Shown here in pieces: positions 36,034 through 44,451 of a stretch of DNA of 64,000 nt. Below the pieces are notes generated by a model, which was not told the DNA's origin, made no database searches, and saw only the letters and a program-made list of their open reading frames with translations. Source of the DNA: Exiguobacterium sp. s48 (GTDB lineage: Bacteria > Bacillota > Bacilli > Exiguobacteriales > Exiguobacteriaceae); NCBI RefSeq assembly GCF_018617395.1, contig NZ_JACSKC010000001.1:1178001-1242000 (forward strand). The letters are read 5' to 3'. The position numbers and the translations under genes are program-made. The stretch's first letter is position 1; the number at the start of each line of letters is the position of its first letter.

Positions 36034-36634
36034 CAAATGCTGTACCTACTTCATATTCGTCATCTAAAACTAAAATCCCTTTTTCTTGTGGGGCATTTGG
36101 AAGGTTTAATTCACGGGCAGAACAGATCATTCCGTGTGAAGGTTCACCACGAAGTGCAGATGGGCGAATGATTAACCCTGTCGACATGACCGCACCAGGC
36201 TTCGCAACAACAACCTTTTGACCTGTCGCAACGTTTGGTGCACCACAAACAATCTGTACAGTGCCTTGGTCAATTTGGACTTGGCAAACGGATAATTTGT
36301 CAGCGTCTGGATGCTTCACAGCCTGTTCAACATAGCCGACAACAAATTTCGGTGACACATCAACCCAAGAGAAATCCTCTTCAATGCCATTGTCCTTCAA
36401 GATGATTCGCAGCTGTTCAACCAATTCGACCGTCAAGTCAACAGGACCGTTCCAACCCGTAACGTCCACATATTGACTCGCCTGGAACAAGTTATACCCG
36501 TTCACTTCTCCATCTGCAGATTTGACGACGGCGATATCACCTGTCCGTTCTACAGTCTGATGGTGACGTTCTCCCTCTTTCAATAACACCATGAGCACAT
36601 CACCGATTCCTTCTCGGTTATAAAACACATTCAT
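36020..36634 (-). CDS. ytpR: YtpR, EMAP/PheT-B2-type tRNA-binding domain protein
   Basis: A 204-residue protein with a C-terminal OB-fold tRNA-binding domain (about 95-200): VVGYVEQAVKHPDADKLSVCQV, IVCGAPNVATGQKVVVAKPGAV and GMICSARELNLP, as in the first B2 domain of PheT. The N-terminal DUF4479 half begins MNVFYNREGIGDVL. It may bind tRNA but its role is unknown. I chose the ATG at 36634, eight bases past the AGGA site; an ATG two codons earlier is also possible. It is third in the ytpP-ytpQ-ytpR run. Confidence 0.92.
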   Translation of the reverse strand: MNVFYNREGIGDVLMVLLKEGERHHQTVERTGDIAVVKSADGEVNGYNLFQASQYVDVTGWNGPVDLTVELVEQLRIILKDNGIEEDFSWVDVSPKFVVGYVEQAVKHPDADKLSVCQVQIDQGTVQIVCGAPNVATGQKVVVAKPGAVMSTGLIIRPSALRGEPSHGMICSARELNLPNAPQEKGILVLDDEYEVGTAFEIGR

Positions 36635-36688
36635 TTGCATACGTTCCTACGTCCCTTCTTTCAAACTCATCTCACTTATTTTATCAGA

Positions 36689-37483
36689 TTATGTGTTCGA
36701 TGGCGGGGTCTTTTTTCCGACAATAAAAATCGGTTCAAGATGCCCTGCCTCATAGTGAAAGGCGAGTGCAGTCACAGGGACACGACCATTCGTAAAGAAA
36801 TCAAACATCAATTGTTGCATCGCATCATACCCTTGATCGTTTCGTACATCCGCAATAATCATCACATCTTGATGCGGGACTCCGACGAGCATATCTCCTT
36901 CGACGCGCCGCTCCATCATCCGCAGAAATTCATCATTTAAAATACGCGATGCTTCATATCCATCTCGGGCAGATAAAAAGTAGAACGGATTCCCTGCCAC
37001 CTCATCTTGTTTCATTTCCGTCGGAAGTTTTTTTACATTCTCACGAGCGATGTGGTCGACACGTTCAAGACTGAACTCTTCAGACAAATGTCGTTCTTCA
37101 ATCAATCGATAACCGTTCCCGCGATCTAGCGCATAGAATATTGCCGTTTCAGCTGTATGAGGTGTAAATACGAGCGATTCCCCATTTTTTGTCGTCTTCG
37201 AAAATGAATTCGAGCGTATGACAGGATAGATGGACGCACTATTTCCTTCAAGGGAGATTTGATCATCCGCCTTCATGGCAGATTCAATATACTCAATCAC
37301 TTCATCGACAGCCACTTTCCCACGAGTTTTCGCTTTTGCGACAATCGGTGCAAGTCGAATGTTCACCCCAAAACGGTCAGACTTACGTTCGATGCGCATG
37401 ACTTCATTTTCGCGGTCATAGGACGTGCGATAATCCTCATTGAAGCTCGATTCTAGATAACGTCTTAACTCATTCCGTTCCAT
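36689..37483 (-). CDS. ytpQ: YtpQ, DUF1444 protein
   Basis: A 264-residue soluble protein of the DUF1444 (UPF0354) family, identified by its position between ytpP and ytpR and the sequence layout (MERNELRRYLESSF, GNPFYFLSARDGYEAS, VGVPHQDVMIIADVRNDQGYDAM). Its function is unknown. Six bases separate it from ytpP, so they are co-transcribed. The ATG follows GGGTGACCCTTT, a moderate ribosome binding site. Confidence 0.88.
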   Translation of the reverse strand: MERNELRRYLESSFNEDYRTSYDRENEVMRIERKSDRFGVNIRLAPIVAKAKTRGKVAVDEVIEYIESAMKADDQISLEGNSASIYPVIRSNSFSKTTKNGESLVFTPHTAETAIFYALDRGNGYRLIEERHLSEEFSLERVDHIARENVKKLPTEMKQDEVAGNPFYFLSARDGYEASRILNDEFLRMMERRVEGDMLVGVPHQDVMIIADVRNDQGYDAMQQLMFDFFTNGRVPVTALAFHYEAGHLEPIFIVGKKTPPSNT

Positions 37484-37489
37484 AAAGGG

Positions 37490-37801
37490 TCACCCGAGTC
37501 CATTCAAAAATGCTTCGACCTGCTCCGGCGTTTTGCGTTCCCGACCAACATAACGATCGACTTCTTTGCCATCATGAAACGCCACAAAACTTGGAATCCC
37601 GAAAATATCAAGTTCTTGTGCAAGATCCATGAACTCATCACGGTCGACATGATAAAACGTCCATTCTTTAAATTTCTCTTCGATTTCTGGCATGAACGGG
37701 TCAAGGAATCGGCAATCCCCACACCATGCCGCTGAAAACATGAAGACACTTTTCGCATCTTTCGCTACTGTATATTCTTCCATTGTTGATAGTTGTTTCA
37801 T
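37490..37801 (-). CDS. ytpP: YtpP, thioredoxin-like protein
   Basis: A 103-residue thioredoxin-fold protein with the active site Trp26-Cys27-Gly-Asp-Cys30 and the cis-proline segment FGIPSFVAF near residue 75. The GD dipeptide between the cysteines differs from the GP of classical thioredoxin, so redox properties may differ. I chose ATG 37801 because AGGAGTGG lies before it with about nine bases spacing. It is the first gene of the ytpPQR operon. Confidence 0.92.
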   Translation of the reverse strand: MKQLSTMEEYTVAKDAKSVFMFSAAWCGDCRFLDPFMPEIEEKFKEWTFYHVDRDEFMDLAQELDIFGIPSFVAFHDGKEVDRYVGRERKTPEQVEAFLNGLG

Positions 37802-37876
37802 GATTACCACTCCTGTTCGTTTTTTCCTCACTTATAATAGCATAAGTCTAGTCACACATTCTGTTCTGCTGTTTGT

Positions 37877-37882
37877 TATAAT
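37877..37882 (+). promoter_or_regulatory. extended -10 promoter of the 110-aa membrane protein gene
   Basis: TGTTATAAT lies about 35 bases before the ATG. Confidence 0.5.
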
Positions 37883-37916
37883 CAAAACCGAAACTAGTTG
37901 AAACAGGTGAGATTAA

Positions 37917-38249
37917 ATGAAATTAACGCGTGAAACTTTAAATCCCGATATGAAGCACCCGTTCGAACAAATGGTCGGCGTTTTCGGTATGCTCGCCATT
38001 ATTCGATACGGCTATTTATTTATTGATACCGACAAATCCAGATTAGAAATCTTGATTTGGCTCGTTGTCGGATTCGCTGTCATTTATGTTCTTGAAAAAT
38101 GGTTCAAGAAACTGGCACGTTATTTACCAATCGTGCGAAAACGTTTTTTACTTCCCATCTATGTGCTTGTTTTGATGCTCTTTCTCGTCAGTTTCCGCGT
38201 TCCGCGTGAGACGGTTGAGTCCGTTAAAATGTGGTTTGGAATTGGATGA
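37917..38249 (+). CDS. hypothetical membrane protein, 110 aa
   Basis: A small integral membrane protein with three predicted transmembrane segments (about 20-37, 44-61, 78-94) and basic loops (LEKWFKKLARYL, VRKRFLL). I do not recognise a family. The ATG follows AACAGGTGAGATTAA. It is divergent from ytpP, monocistronic and followed by a strong bidirectional terminator. Confidence 0.8.
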   Translation: MKLTRETLNPDMKHPFEQMVGVFGMLAIIRYGYLFIDTDKSRLEILIWLVVGFAVIYVLEKWFKKLARYLPIVRKRFLLPIYVLVLMLFLVSFRVPRETVESVKMWFGIG

Positions 38250-38285
38250 AAAAAAGCGACGTTTCGAGGAACGTCGCCTTTTTTA
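38250..38285. terminator. bidirectional terminator
   Basis: The arms AAAAAGCGACGTT and AACGTCGCCTTTT enclose TCGAGG, with long A and T tracts. Confidence 0.9.
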
Positions 38286-39299
38286 GTAGTCAATTTTCAA
38301 ATCATTCGGTTGAATCCGTCCAGTCCTTCTCAACACTTCATAGACCGCATAACTGAGTAAGGCTGGCCCGATGATTAAGAAACCGAGGACAATCATAAGC
38401 GTATACCAGCTAAAGCCCATCGTCTCAAGCATGACGATTGGACCGACAAGTCCGCTCGTTCCCATGCCGGCACCTGCAGCGACACTTTCCAATTCAAAAA
38501 GTAATGTTGCTATCGGCGCTAGAACCGCTCCTGCTAATGTTGGAGGTAAGAGAATCCAAGGGTTTTTCACGATGTTTCCAACCTGAAGCATCGATGTTCC
38601 AATTCCTTGAGCAATCGCTCCACCGACCCCATTATCCCGATAACTCGTAATGGCAAAACCAATCATCTGCGCGGCACATCCGACAGTTGCGGCTCCTGCT
38701 GCAATCCCGTCCAAACCGAGCATGAGTGCAATGGCAGCACTTGAAATCGGTGCAGTTAATGCGAGTCCCATCAACGTCGCAACGACCACACCCATGAATA
38801 AAGGTTGTTGTTCCGTGCCCCATTCAATCCAACTACCAAGTTGCGTCATGAACAATCCGACATATTTACCGATATATGTCGCGGTGAAATAACCGACTGC
38901 AATCGTTGTGAACGGCGTCACTAAAATATCAAGTTTTGTCGATTTAGAGACAAGCTTTGACACTTCGACGGCAAGAATCGTCGCGACATAGCTTCCTGCC
39001 GGTCCGAATTCATAACCGAACGCCCCGACAACGAGCGCCGAAAATAAAATGAGCGGTGGCGCCTCTAACGCATAGGCGATGGCAATCCCGATGGCAGGAC
39101 CCGTCAAACTCATCGCTACTTCTCCGATTTGAATCAATGTTCCACTCATTCCTGAAAGAACTGTATGATCGAGTTGCCCACCAATCGTCTTCATGATCAG
39201 ACCAATAATTAATGTACTAAACAAACCAAGTGCCATATAACTTAGTGCCGTCACAAAATAGATTGACGGACTAAGTGAGATTCCTTTTTTCTTGAACAC
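38283..39299 (-). CDS. PTS EIIC-type membrane transporter
   Basis: A 338-residue polytopic membrane protein with about nine or ten hydrophobic segments and glycine-rich turns (GAFGYEFGPAGSYVA, SYRDNGVGGAIAQGIGTSMLQ, GMGTSGLVGP) typical of the PTS_EIIC_2 family. These stand-alone IIC-like proteins lack IIA and IIB partners, and none is encoded nearby, so the substrate and even PTS dependence are open. The start is GTG with AAGGAGGATATACG before it. It is monocistronic. Confidence 0.8.
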   Translation of the reverse strand: MFKKKGISLSPSIYFVTALSYMALGLFSTLIIGLIMKTIGGQLDHTVLSGMSGTLIQIGEVAMSLTGPAIGIAIAYALEAPPLILFSALVVGAFGYEFGPAGSYVATILAVEVSKLVSKSTKLDILVTPFTTIAVGYFTATYIGKYVGLFMTQLGSWIEWGTEQQPLFMGVVVATLMGLALTAPISSAAIALMLGLDGIAAGAATVGCAAQMIGFAITSYRDNGVGGAIAQGIGTSMLQVGNIVKNPWILLPPTLAGAVLAPIATLLFELESVAAGAGMGTSGLVGPIVMLETMGFSWYTLMIVLGFLIIGPALLSYAVYEVLRRTGRIQPNDLKIDY

Positions 39300-39409
39300 C
39301 GTATATCCTCCTTACACTCAAACAAGTGTCTTGTCACAAGTAAACAAATTGTATAAACACTTCTATCAGTATAAGGTGTTTTTTCGAAATAGCAAGAAAA
39401 ACCATAAAA

Positions 39410-39439
39410 AACCGTCCACCCATGAAATGAGTGGACGGA
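39410..39439 (-). terminator. terminator of the M42 peptidase gene
   Basis: On the minus strand CCGTCCACTC, a short loop and GGGTGGACGGTT are followed by TTTT. Confidence 0.85.
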
Positions 39440-39448
39440 CGAAGTAAA

Positions 39449-40522
39449 TCAACGTGACGGACGAAGTGTTTCAAGTGTCGAACGATCCAGTCGTTTGACC
39501 AACGCTTTGAGTAACGCTTTTGCTGCATCGTAGTCATCCGTGTGAAGAATGGATGCATGCGTATGAATGTATCTTGATGCGACACCAATCACGGCTGTCG
39601 GGACCCCTTCTCCGCTCATGTGAACGCGCCCCGCATCGGTACCGCCTGGTGAGACGAAATACTGGGTTTTAATGTTTTCGTCTGAAGCCGTGTCGAGCAA
39701 GAAATCACGCATTTCTGGTGACATGACCATGACACGGTCCAAAATGCGAATCAAGGCACCCTCACCGAGCTGTCCGAACTCTGTTTTACTTCCAGAGGCA
39801 TCGTTCGCCGGTGAAGCATCAAGTACGAGCGCCACATCCGGTTGAATCAATTCAGATGCCGTCTGTGCGCCGCGCAATCCGACTTCTTCTTGTACCGTGG
39901 CACCCGAGAAGAGAATGTTCGGGTGATCTGCTTTTGTCGTTTCCTCCAACAATTCGACAGCAAGACCGACGCCATAACGGTTATCCCATGCTTTGGCCAT
40001 AATCTTTTTCGGATGGTGAAGCGGAGTGAATGCGCTCGACGGGACAGCTGGTACACCTGGACGTACCCCCCATGACTCTGCCTCTTCTTTTGAATCGGCG
40101 CCGATATCGATGAACATCTGTTTGATGTCCATCGGTTTACTCATCGCATCAGGTCCTAGCAAGTGAGGCGGTGTCGAAGCGACGACACCCGGAATTTTAC
40201 CGTTCGACGTGATGATGTCGAAGCGTTGCGCCATAAGCACCTGGCTCCACCAGCCACCGAGTGGTTGTATGTAAAGCATGCCGTTCTCGGTGATCCGTGT
40301 CACCATAAAGGCAACCTCATCCATATGTCCGGCTACCATCACTTTCGGTCCCGACTCATCCCCCACACGTTTCCCGAAAATTGATCCAATTCCATCTGTG
40401 ACAATATCGTCTGAATGGGGTTCGATGCGTTCGCGTACGAACTGACGCACCTCTGACTCAAACCCCGGAGCACCCGGTAGTTCTGTTAACGTCTTGAATA
40501 AATCTCTTGTCTTCTGATCCAT
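39449..40522 (-). CDS. ytoP: M42 family glutamyl/lysyl aminopeptidase (YtoP)
   Basis: A dinuclear-metal aminopeptidase of 357 residues that forms large tetrahedral complexes. The metal ligands and catalytic residues are visible in AGHMDEVAFMV near 67, MAKAWDNRYGVG near 180, VQEEVGLRGA near 214, VLDASPAND near 237 and IHTHASILHTDDY near 320. The ATG follows a GGAAGGATGATGAAAG ribosome binding region. It lies between the IIC-type gene and ytzB, divergent from the latter. Confidence 0.94.
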   Translation of the reverse strand: MDQKTRDLFKTLTELPGAPGFESEVRQFVRERIEPHSDDIVTDGIGSIFGKRVGDESGPKVMVAGHMDEVAFMVTRITENGMLYIQPLGGWWSQVLMAQRFDIITSNGKIPGVVASTPPHLLGPDAMSKPMDIKQMFIDIGADSKEEAESWGVRPGVPAVPSSAFTPLHHPKKIMAKAWDNRYGVGLAVELLEETTKADHPNILFSGATVQEEVGLRGAQTASELIQPDVALVLDASPANDASGSKTEFGQLGEGALIRILDRVMVMSPEMRDFLLDTASDENIKTQYFVSPGGTDAGRVHMSGEGVPTAVIGVASRYIHTHASILHTDDYDAAKALLKALVKRLDRSTLETLRPSR

Positions 40523-40660
40523 CTTTCATCATCCTTCCCTAGTCGTTCTTGTCTCATTATATACAAAAGATTTGATAGGATGCGAATGCTTTTCATTCCA
40601 TTCGGGTACAGGTTTTGGTACGATGTACATGATAGCCATAGTTCAAGGGGAGGTAGTCAT

Positions 40661-40963
40661 ATGAAAAAAAGGTATTGGTTTATTGGAATCGGGGTTGCCG
40701 TCATTGCCGCACTTATGACGAAAAAAGCTTTAGATGAACGTAGCTTATCTGCAGAAAACGCGTTGGAGTACACAAAACGTGCTTTCTCAGCAAAAGGTCA
40801 TGTCCAAGGGGCATGGATTTCAGCATCACCGGAGATTTACACGTATGATGGTCGTGAATACGACGTCTACAAAGGTGGCATCTCGGTTCTTGAGAACGAT
40901 GAAGAAAAAACATATGAGTTCACAGTCGACTCTGAGACTGGCGCTTTACTCGAATATGCATGA
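40661..40963 (+). CDS. ytzB: YtzB-like PepSY protein
   Basis: A 100-residue membrane-anchored or exported protein: basic start MKKRYWFIGIG, hydrophobic segment about 5-20, then a single PepSY-type domain ending YEFTVDSETGALLEYA. PepSY proteins may inhibit proteases or bind metals; no partner is apparent beyond the divergent M42 gene. I chose ATG 40661 because GGGGAGG lies seven bases before it. A hairpin terminator follows. Confidence 0.86.
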   Translation: MKKRYWFIGIGVAVIAALMTKKALDERSLSAENALEYTKRAFSAKGHVQGAWISASPEIYTYDGREYDVYKGGISVLENDEEKTYEFTVDSETGALLEYA

Positions 40964-40967
40964 CACG

Positions 40968-40994
40968 AAACCGACGAATGATTCGTCGGTTTTT
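40968..40994 (+). terminator. ytzB terminator
   Basis: AAACCGACGAAT pairs with ATTCGTCGGTTT across almost no loop, then T's. Confidence 0.9.
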
Positions 40995-41022
40995 TTGTTT
41001 AGTTCGAACGAAAGAGTGGAAA

Positions 41023-41044
41023 ATTGAAATTGGTAGTTTTCAAT
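41023..41044 (+). promoter_or_regulatory. inverted repeat upstream of dhaK, candidate operator
   Basis: ATTGAAA (41023-41029) and TTTCAAT (41038-41044) are perfect arms eight bases apart, just before the dhaK ribosome binding site. No regulator gene is adjacent. Confidence 0.4.
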
Positions 41045-41065
41045 TCAAAAAAGGAGTGATCTCGT

Positions 41066-42043
41066 GTGAAGAAGCTAATCGGTGAACCAAGTGAACTCGT
41101 ATCGCAAATGGTAGAAGGAATGGTCCACGCCCATCCTGAAGTGTATGGTCGCGTTGATGGCGTGAATGTCATCTGCCGTGCCGACGGAGCGAAGTCTGGG
41201 AAAGTTGGACTCGTCTCGGGTGGTGGGAGCGGTCACGAACCGGCACACGCAGGTTATGTCGGAGATGGCATGCTAGATGCGGCAGTTTGTGGGGAAGTGT
41301 TCACCTCTCCTACTCCGGACATGGTACTTGAAGGAATCAAGGCAGCTGACGGTGGCAACGGAGTCTTACTCATTGTCAAAAACTACTCAGGGGATGTCAT
41401 GAACTTTGAACTGGCCGCAGAACTTGCGGAAGGGGATGGGATTAAAGTCGACCATGTCGTCGTCGCCGACGATGTCGCCATTTCGAACAAAGAAGATCGA
41501 CGCGGGGTTGCCGGAACGGTCTTTGTCCACAAGATTGCCGGTGCCGCTGCCGCTAGTGGCAAATCACTCGAAGAGGTTAAAGCGATTGCCGAAAAAGTAG
41601 CTTCACACGTGCGCTCTATGGGGATGGCAGTTGAACCTTGTTACATGCCGGTCAGTGGTAAACCTGGTTTCGACTTGAATGAAGAAGAGATGGAAATCGG
41701 CATCGGGATTCACGGGGAACGTGGTGTCGAGCGGAAACCAACGAGTGATGTCGACCAAATCGTCGACGACCTCCTCAGTCATTTGAAAAAAGAAGTCGAT
41801 CCTGGTGAAGTTGCCGTTATGGTGAACGGTATGGGTGGAACGCCGTTGTCTGAGTTGTATGTGACCTATCACTTTGTCGCAGAAAAACTGGAGGCTGCCG
41901 GTTATACGCTCAAACGGAAATACGTCGGCAACTATATGACATCGCTCGAGATGCATGGATTCTCCATCACCCTCCTTCCTCTTGATGAGGAGATGACTTC
42001 TTATTTAGACGCTCCATCGGCAGCACTCGGCTTTAAAAATTAA
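41066..42043 (+). CDS. dhaK: dihydroxyacetone kinase subunit DhaK
   Basis: DhaK binds dihydroxyacetone covalently through a His and receives phosphate from DhaL-ADP in the PTS-driven pathway. The 325 residues carry GGGSGHEPAHAGYVG near 51, NYSGDVMNF near 105 and the substrate-binding His near 216 in GIGIHGERG. The start is GTG with AAAGGAGTGATCTC before it. It is the first gene of dhaKLM; an inverted repeat lies just upstream. Confidence 0.96.
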   Translation: MKKLIGEPSELVSQMVEGMVHAHPEVYGRVDGVNVICRADGAKSGKVGLVSGGGSGHEPAHAGYVGDGMLDAAVCGEVFTSPTPDMVLEGIKAADGGNGVLLIVKNYSGDVMNFELAAELAEGDGIKVDHVVVADDVAISNKEDRRGVAGTVFVHKIAGAAAASGKSLEEVKAIAEKVASHVRSMGMAVEPCYMPVSGKPGFDLNEEEMEIGIGIHGERGVERKPTSDVDQIVDDLLSHLKKEVDPGEVAVMVNGMGGTPLSELYVTYHFVAEKLEAAGYTLKRKYVGNYMTSLEMHGFSITLLPLDEEMTSYLDAPSAALGFKN

Positions 42044-42062
42044 TGAATGAGGTGTTTTGTTT

Positions 42063-42653
42063 ATGTTGACGATTGATGGGATGAAGCAAGCGTTGCGTGA
42101 TGCACAAGTTGGCATCGAAGAACAAAAAGACACACTTACGGACCTAGATCGGGCAATCGGGGATGGTGACCACGGAATTAACATGTCTCGTGGGTTCGAT
42201 GCGGTCTCATCCATTTTGGATGAAGAATATGACTCGTTAGGAGCACTCAGTAAAAAAGTCGGGATGACCCTCATGTCGAAGGTAGGTGGTGCGGCCGGAC
42301 CGTTATATGGTTCCGCCTTCGTCAAGATGGCAACCACGTTCGGTGAAGCGAAAGAAGCTGATTTCACCTTACTCAAGGAGGCGCTCCAAGAGGGATCTAA
42401 TTCCATCAAAGCCCGTGGAAAATCCGAGGTCGGTCAAAAAACGATGGTTGACGTATGGGACCCGTTCCTCGAGCACGTTCAACAAGGCGACGATTATCAG
42501 AAACAACTAGATGAACTCGTCCAAAAAACGGAGGATATGGTGGCGACAAAAGGTAGAGCCTCCTATTTCGGAGAAAACTCACGAGGCACGGTCGACCCTG
42601 GCTCTCTTTCTAGCTCCATTCTATTGGCTGCCATTATGAAGGAGGTCGATTAA
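42063..42653 (+). CDS. dhaL: dihydroxyacetone kinase ADP-binding subunit DhaL
   Basis: DhaL holds ADP as a cofactor and transfers phosphate from DhaM to dihydroxyacetone. The 196 residues show the Mg-ADP site DLDRAIGDGDHGINMSRG near 32, VGGAAGPLYGSAF near 75 and GRASYFGENSRGTVDPG near 166. I chose ATG 42063, nine bases after GAGGTG; an in-frame TTG two codons earlier is too close to that site. It lies twenty bases after dhaK. Confidence 0.95.
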   Translation: MLTIDGMKQALRDAQVGIEEQKDTLTDLDRAIGDGDHGINMSRGFDAVSSILDEEYDSLGALSKKVGMTLMSKVGGAAGPLYGSAFVKMATTFGEAKEADFTLLKEALQEGSNSIKARGKSEVGQKTMVDVWDPFLEHVQQGDDYQKQLDELVQKTEDMVATKGRASYFGENSRGTVDPGSLSSSILLAAIMKEVD

Positions 42654-42654
42654 C

Positions 42655-43014
42655 ATCGTCGAATTGATTATCGTCTCGCATAGCGCGAAAATTGCGGAAG
42701 GGATTCAAGATCTCATGAAAGAAATGGCACCTGCTGTACCGATTCATCTAGCTGGTGGCCTTGATGATGGGGCAATCGGAACAGACGTGAACCGGATTTT
42801 AGAAGCACTTGGTCAAGTCGAAGGCGAAGCCCTTCTTCTCAGTGACATCGGATCAGCTACGATGAACGCCGAACTCGCCATCGACATGTACGAAGGCGAC
42901 AAACAACTTGCTTTCTTCGACGGTCCGATCGTCGAGAGTGCCTTCATCGCATCGGTTTCTTCTGGGAATGGGATGTCACTCGCTGACATCGTTGGACAGC
43001 TAAAGCAACAATAA
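42655..43014 (+). CDS. dhaM: PTS-dependent dihydroxyacetone kinase phosphotransferase DhaM (apparent AUC start)
   Basis: DhaM takes phosphate from HPr and passes it to DhaL. Only the EIIA-Man-like domain is present, with the active His in IIVSHSAKIAEGI, so it depends on external HPr and EI. The first conventional start, TTG 42664, is 18 bases past the GGAGG at 42641-42645 and would remove the first beta-strand residues. An ATC at 42655 is nine bases from that site and gives MVELIIVSHS, the usual family N-terminus. I therefore place the start there, tentatively. It follows the dhaL stop immediately. Confidence 0.85.
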   Translation: MVELIIVSHSAKIAEGIQDLMKEMAPAVPIHLAGGLDDGAIGTDVNRILEALGQVEGEALLLSDIGSATMNAELAIDMYEGDKQLAFFDGPIVESAFIASVSSGNGMSLADIVGQLKQQ

Positions 43015-43048
43015 AAAAGCACCCCGTTTAGAAGAACGGGGTGCTTTT
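43015..43048. terminator. bidirectional terminator after dhaKLM
   Basis: The arms AAAAGCACCCCGTT and AACGGGGTGCTTTT enclose TAGAAG. It also serves the convergent membrane-protein gene. Confidence 0.94.
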
Positions 43049-43053
43049 ACGTA

Positions 43054-43563
43054 TTAACGTGGGTTGTCATTCTTTTCATATACAGGATTCATATATGAGC
43101 TAGTTGAATAGAATCGTGGTACGACAACATACAAAATAATTGCAGGGATTGCAATTAATAGAAGCAAGATCAGAACTGGTAACCAGTAGACAACTTTTTG
43201 TCCAAGCATGTCAATGTTCGCATCCGCGAAATCGCCTGCTCCTTCGACTTCAGCAAGATCTGCTGTCGAGAGGATTTTGTTATCTGTTGCATCATAATAA
43301 TGCAACTCGGTTTTACGTGTAATAAAGATTCCATCACGGATTGTGTCGAGTTTGACGACCGCTGCGATGACTTCGTTTCCATTTGAATGGCGAAGTGTTT
43401 CTTCTTTCACGATTTCAGCTGTTCCTTCTTTATAGTCGTAATGCGTCGCTTTCAAATCCTCTTCGAGTGCGTCCAAGAACGCTTCGTTCGCTGAGGTATT
43501 CATTGGTGCGATTGTTAGAATGAAGATTACTGCAAGCAGGCTTGCCCATGCTTTTTTCAACAT
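43054..43563 (-). CDS. exported membrane-anchored hypothetical protein
   Basis: A protein of about 169 residues with a signal peptide (MLKKAWASLLAVIFILTIAP, likely cleavage after NTSA), an acidic extracellular domain of about 105 residues, a C-terminal transmembrane helix (about 131-155, VYWLPVLILLLLIAIPAIILYVVV, split here only by eye) and a short cytoplasmic tail. I do not recognise a family. The start at 43563 lies nine bases past AAGGGGG; an ATG two codons earlier is possible. It is monocistronic and convergent with dhaM. Confidence 0.78.
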   Translation of the reverse strand: MLKKAWASLLAVIFILTIAPMNTSANEAFLDALEEDLKATHYDYKEGTAEIVKEETLRHSNGNEVIAAVVKLDTIRDGIFITRKTELHYYDATDNKILSTADLAEVEGAGDFADANIDMLGQKVVYWLPVLILLLLIAIPAIILYVVVPRFYSTSSYMNPVYEKNDNPR

Positions 43564-43668
43564 CCCCATGTTCCCCCTTCTCTTATTCCAGTTTAGCGTC
43601 ATTCCTATTGTACCAAGAAGAAAGAAAAAAGTGTGAAGAAAATACTATTAAAATAAGAAAAAAGCGTG

Positions 43669-44316
43669 TCAATTTTTCGGACGGAAGACAGCTTCCATTC
43701 GATAAATCGGTTGACCAAGCGCACTAAAGCGTTCTTCATACTCAGTTCGAACATTATCTTCTGGTTCATTTACATGTAAATCGAGTGAAATTTCTGTGAA
43801 GAACATTCCGTATTGGCTCATACTTTGAAGCGAATATTCGAATAAACCTCGATTGTCCGTCTTGAAATGAATCTCACCCGCTTTCGGGAGAATCGCCTCG
43901 TACGTCGCTAAGAACGTCTTATACGTCAACCGTCGTTTCGCATGACGTGTTTTTGGCCATGGATCCGAGAAGTTCAAGTACACACGATCAACTTCACCCG
44001 CTTCGAAATAATCAACGAGTTGTTTTGCATCTACTGTCAATACTCTCACGTTCGGCATCGGTGTCTCGACTAGTTTTTGGACGATGGATACCGCGACACT
44101 CTCAAATAATTCGATTGCGATAAAATTCACATCGGGATGTTGTTTTGCCATCCCTAAGATAAATTGTCCTTTTCCTGAACCGACTTCAATGAAAAGCGGG
44201 TGGTCGTTACCAAACTCGGTACGCCACTTCCCTTTCAACTGATCAGGATGTTGAATAAATACATGTTCCTGGGCCTCCATATACTCTCTTGCCCAAGGCT
44301 TATGTCGTAAACGCAT
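43669..44316 (-). CDS. trmB: tRNA (guanine-N7)-methyltransferase TrmB
   Basis: TrmB methylates G46 of tRNAs with SAM. The 215 residues contain the SAM loop FIEVGSGKGQFILGMA near 42, the acidic IAIELFES, the YLNFSDPWPKTRHAKRRL catalytic stretch near 115 and HFKTDNRGLFEYS near 150, all diagnostic. The ATG follows AAGGTAGGATTTTC. It lies before ytmP in the Bacillus order. Confidence 0.96.
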   Translation of the reverse strand: MRLRHKPWAREYMEAQEHVFIQHPDQLKGKWRTEFGNDHPLFIEVGSGKGQFILGMAKQHPDVNFIAIELFESVAVSIVQKLVETPMPNVRVLTVDAKQLVDYFEAGEVDRVYLNFSDPWPKTRHAKRRLTYKTFLATYEAILPKAGEIHFKTDNRGLFEYSLQSMSQYGMFFTEISLDLHVNEPEDNVRTEYEERFSALGQPIYRMEAVFRPKN

Positions 44317-44451
44317 GAAAATCCTACCTTTCGTTCATCAAATGTTCAAGTTTAATGGGAATATGCACGTTTCGAACGAGCAGTCCTCTTGCGATTATAC
44401 ACGAAATCATAGTTTAATGAACATGAATCATCCTTCACAAGGAGGTTATAT

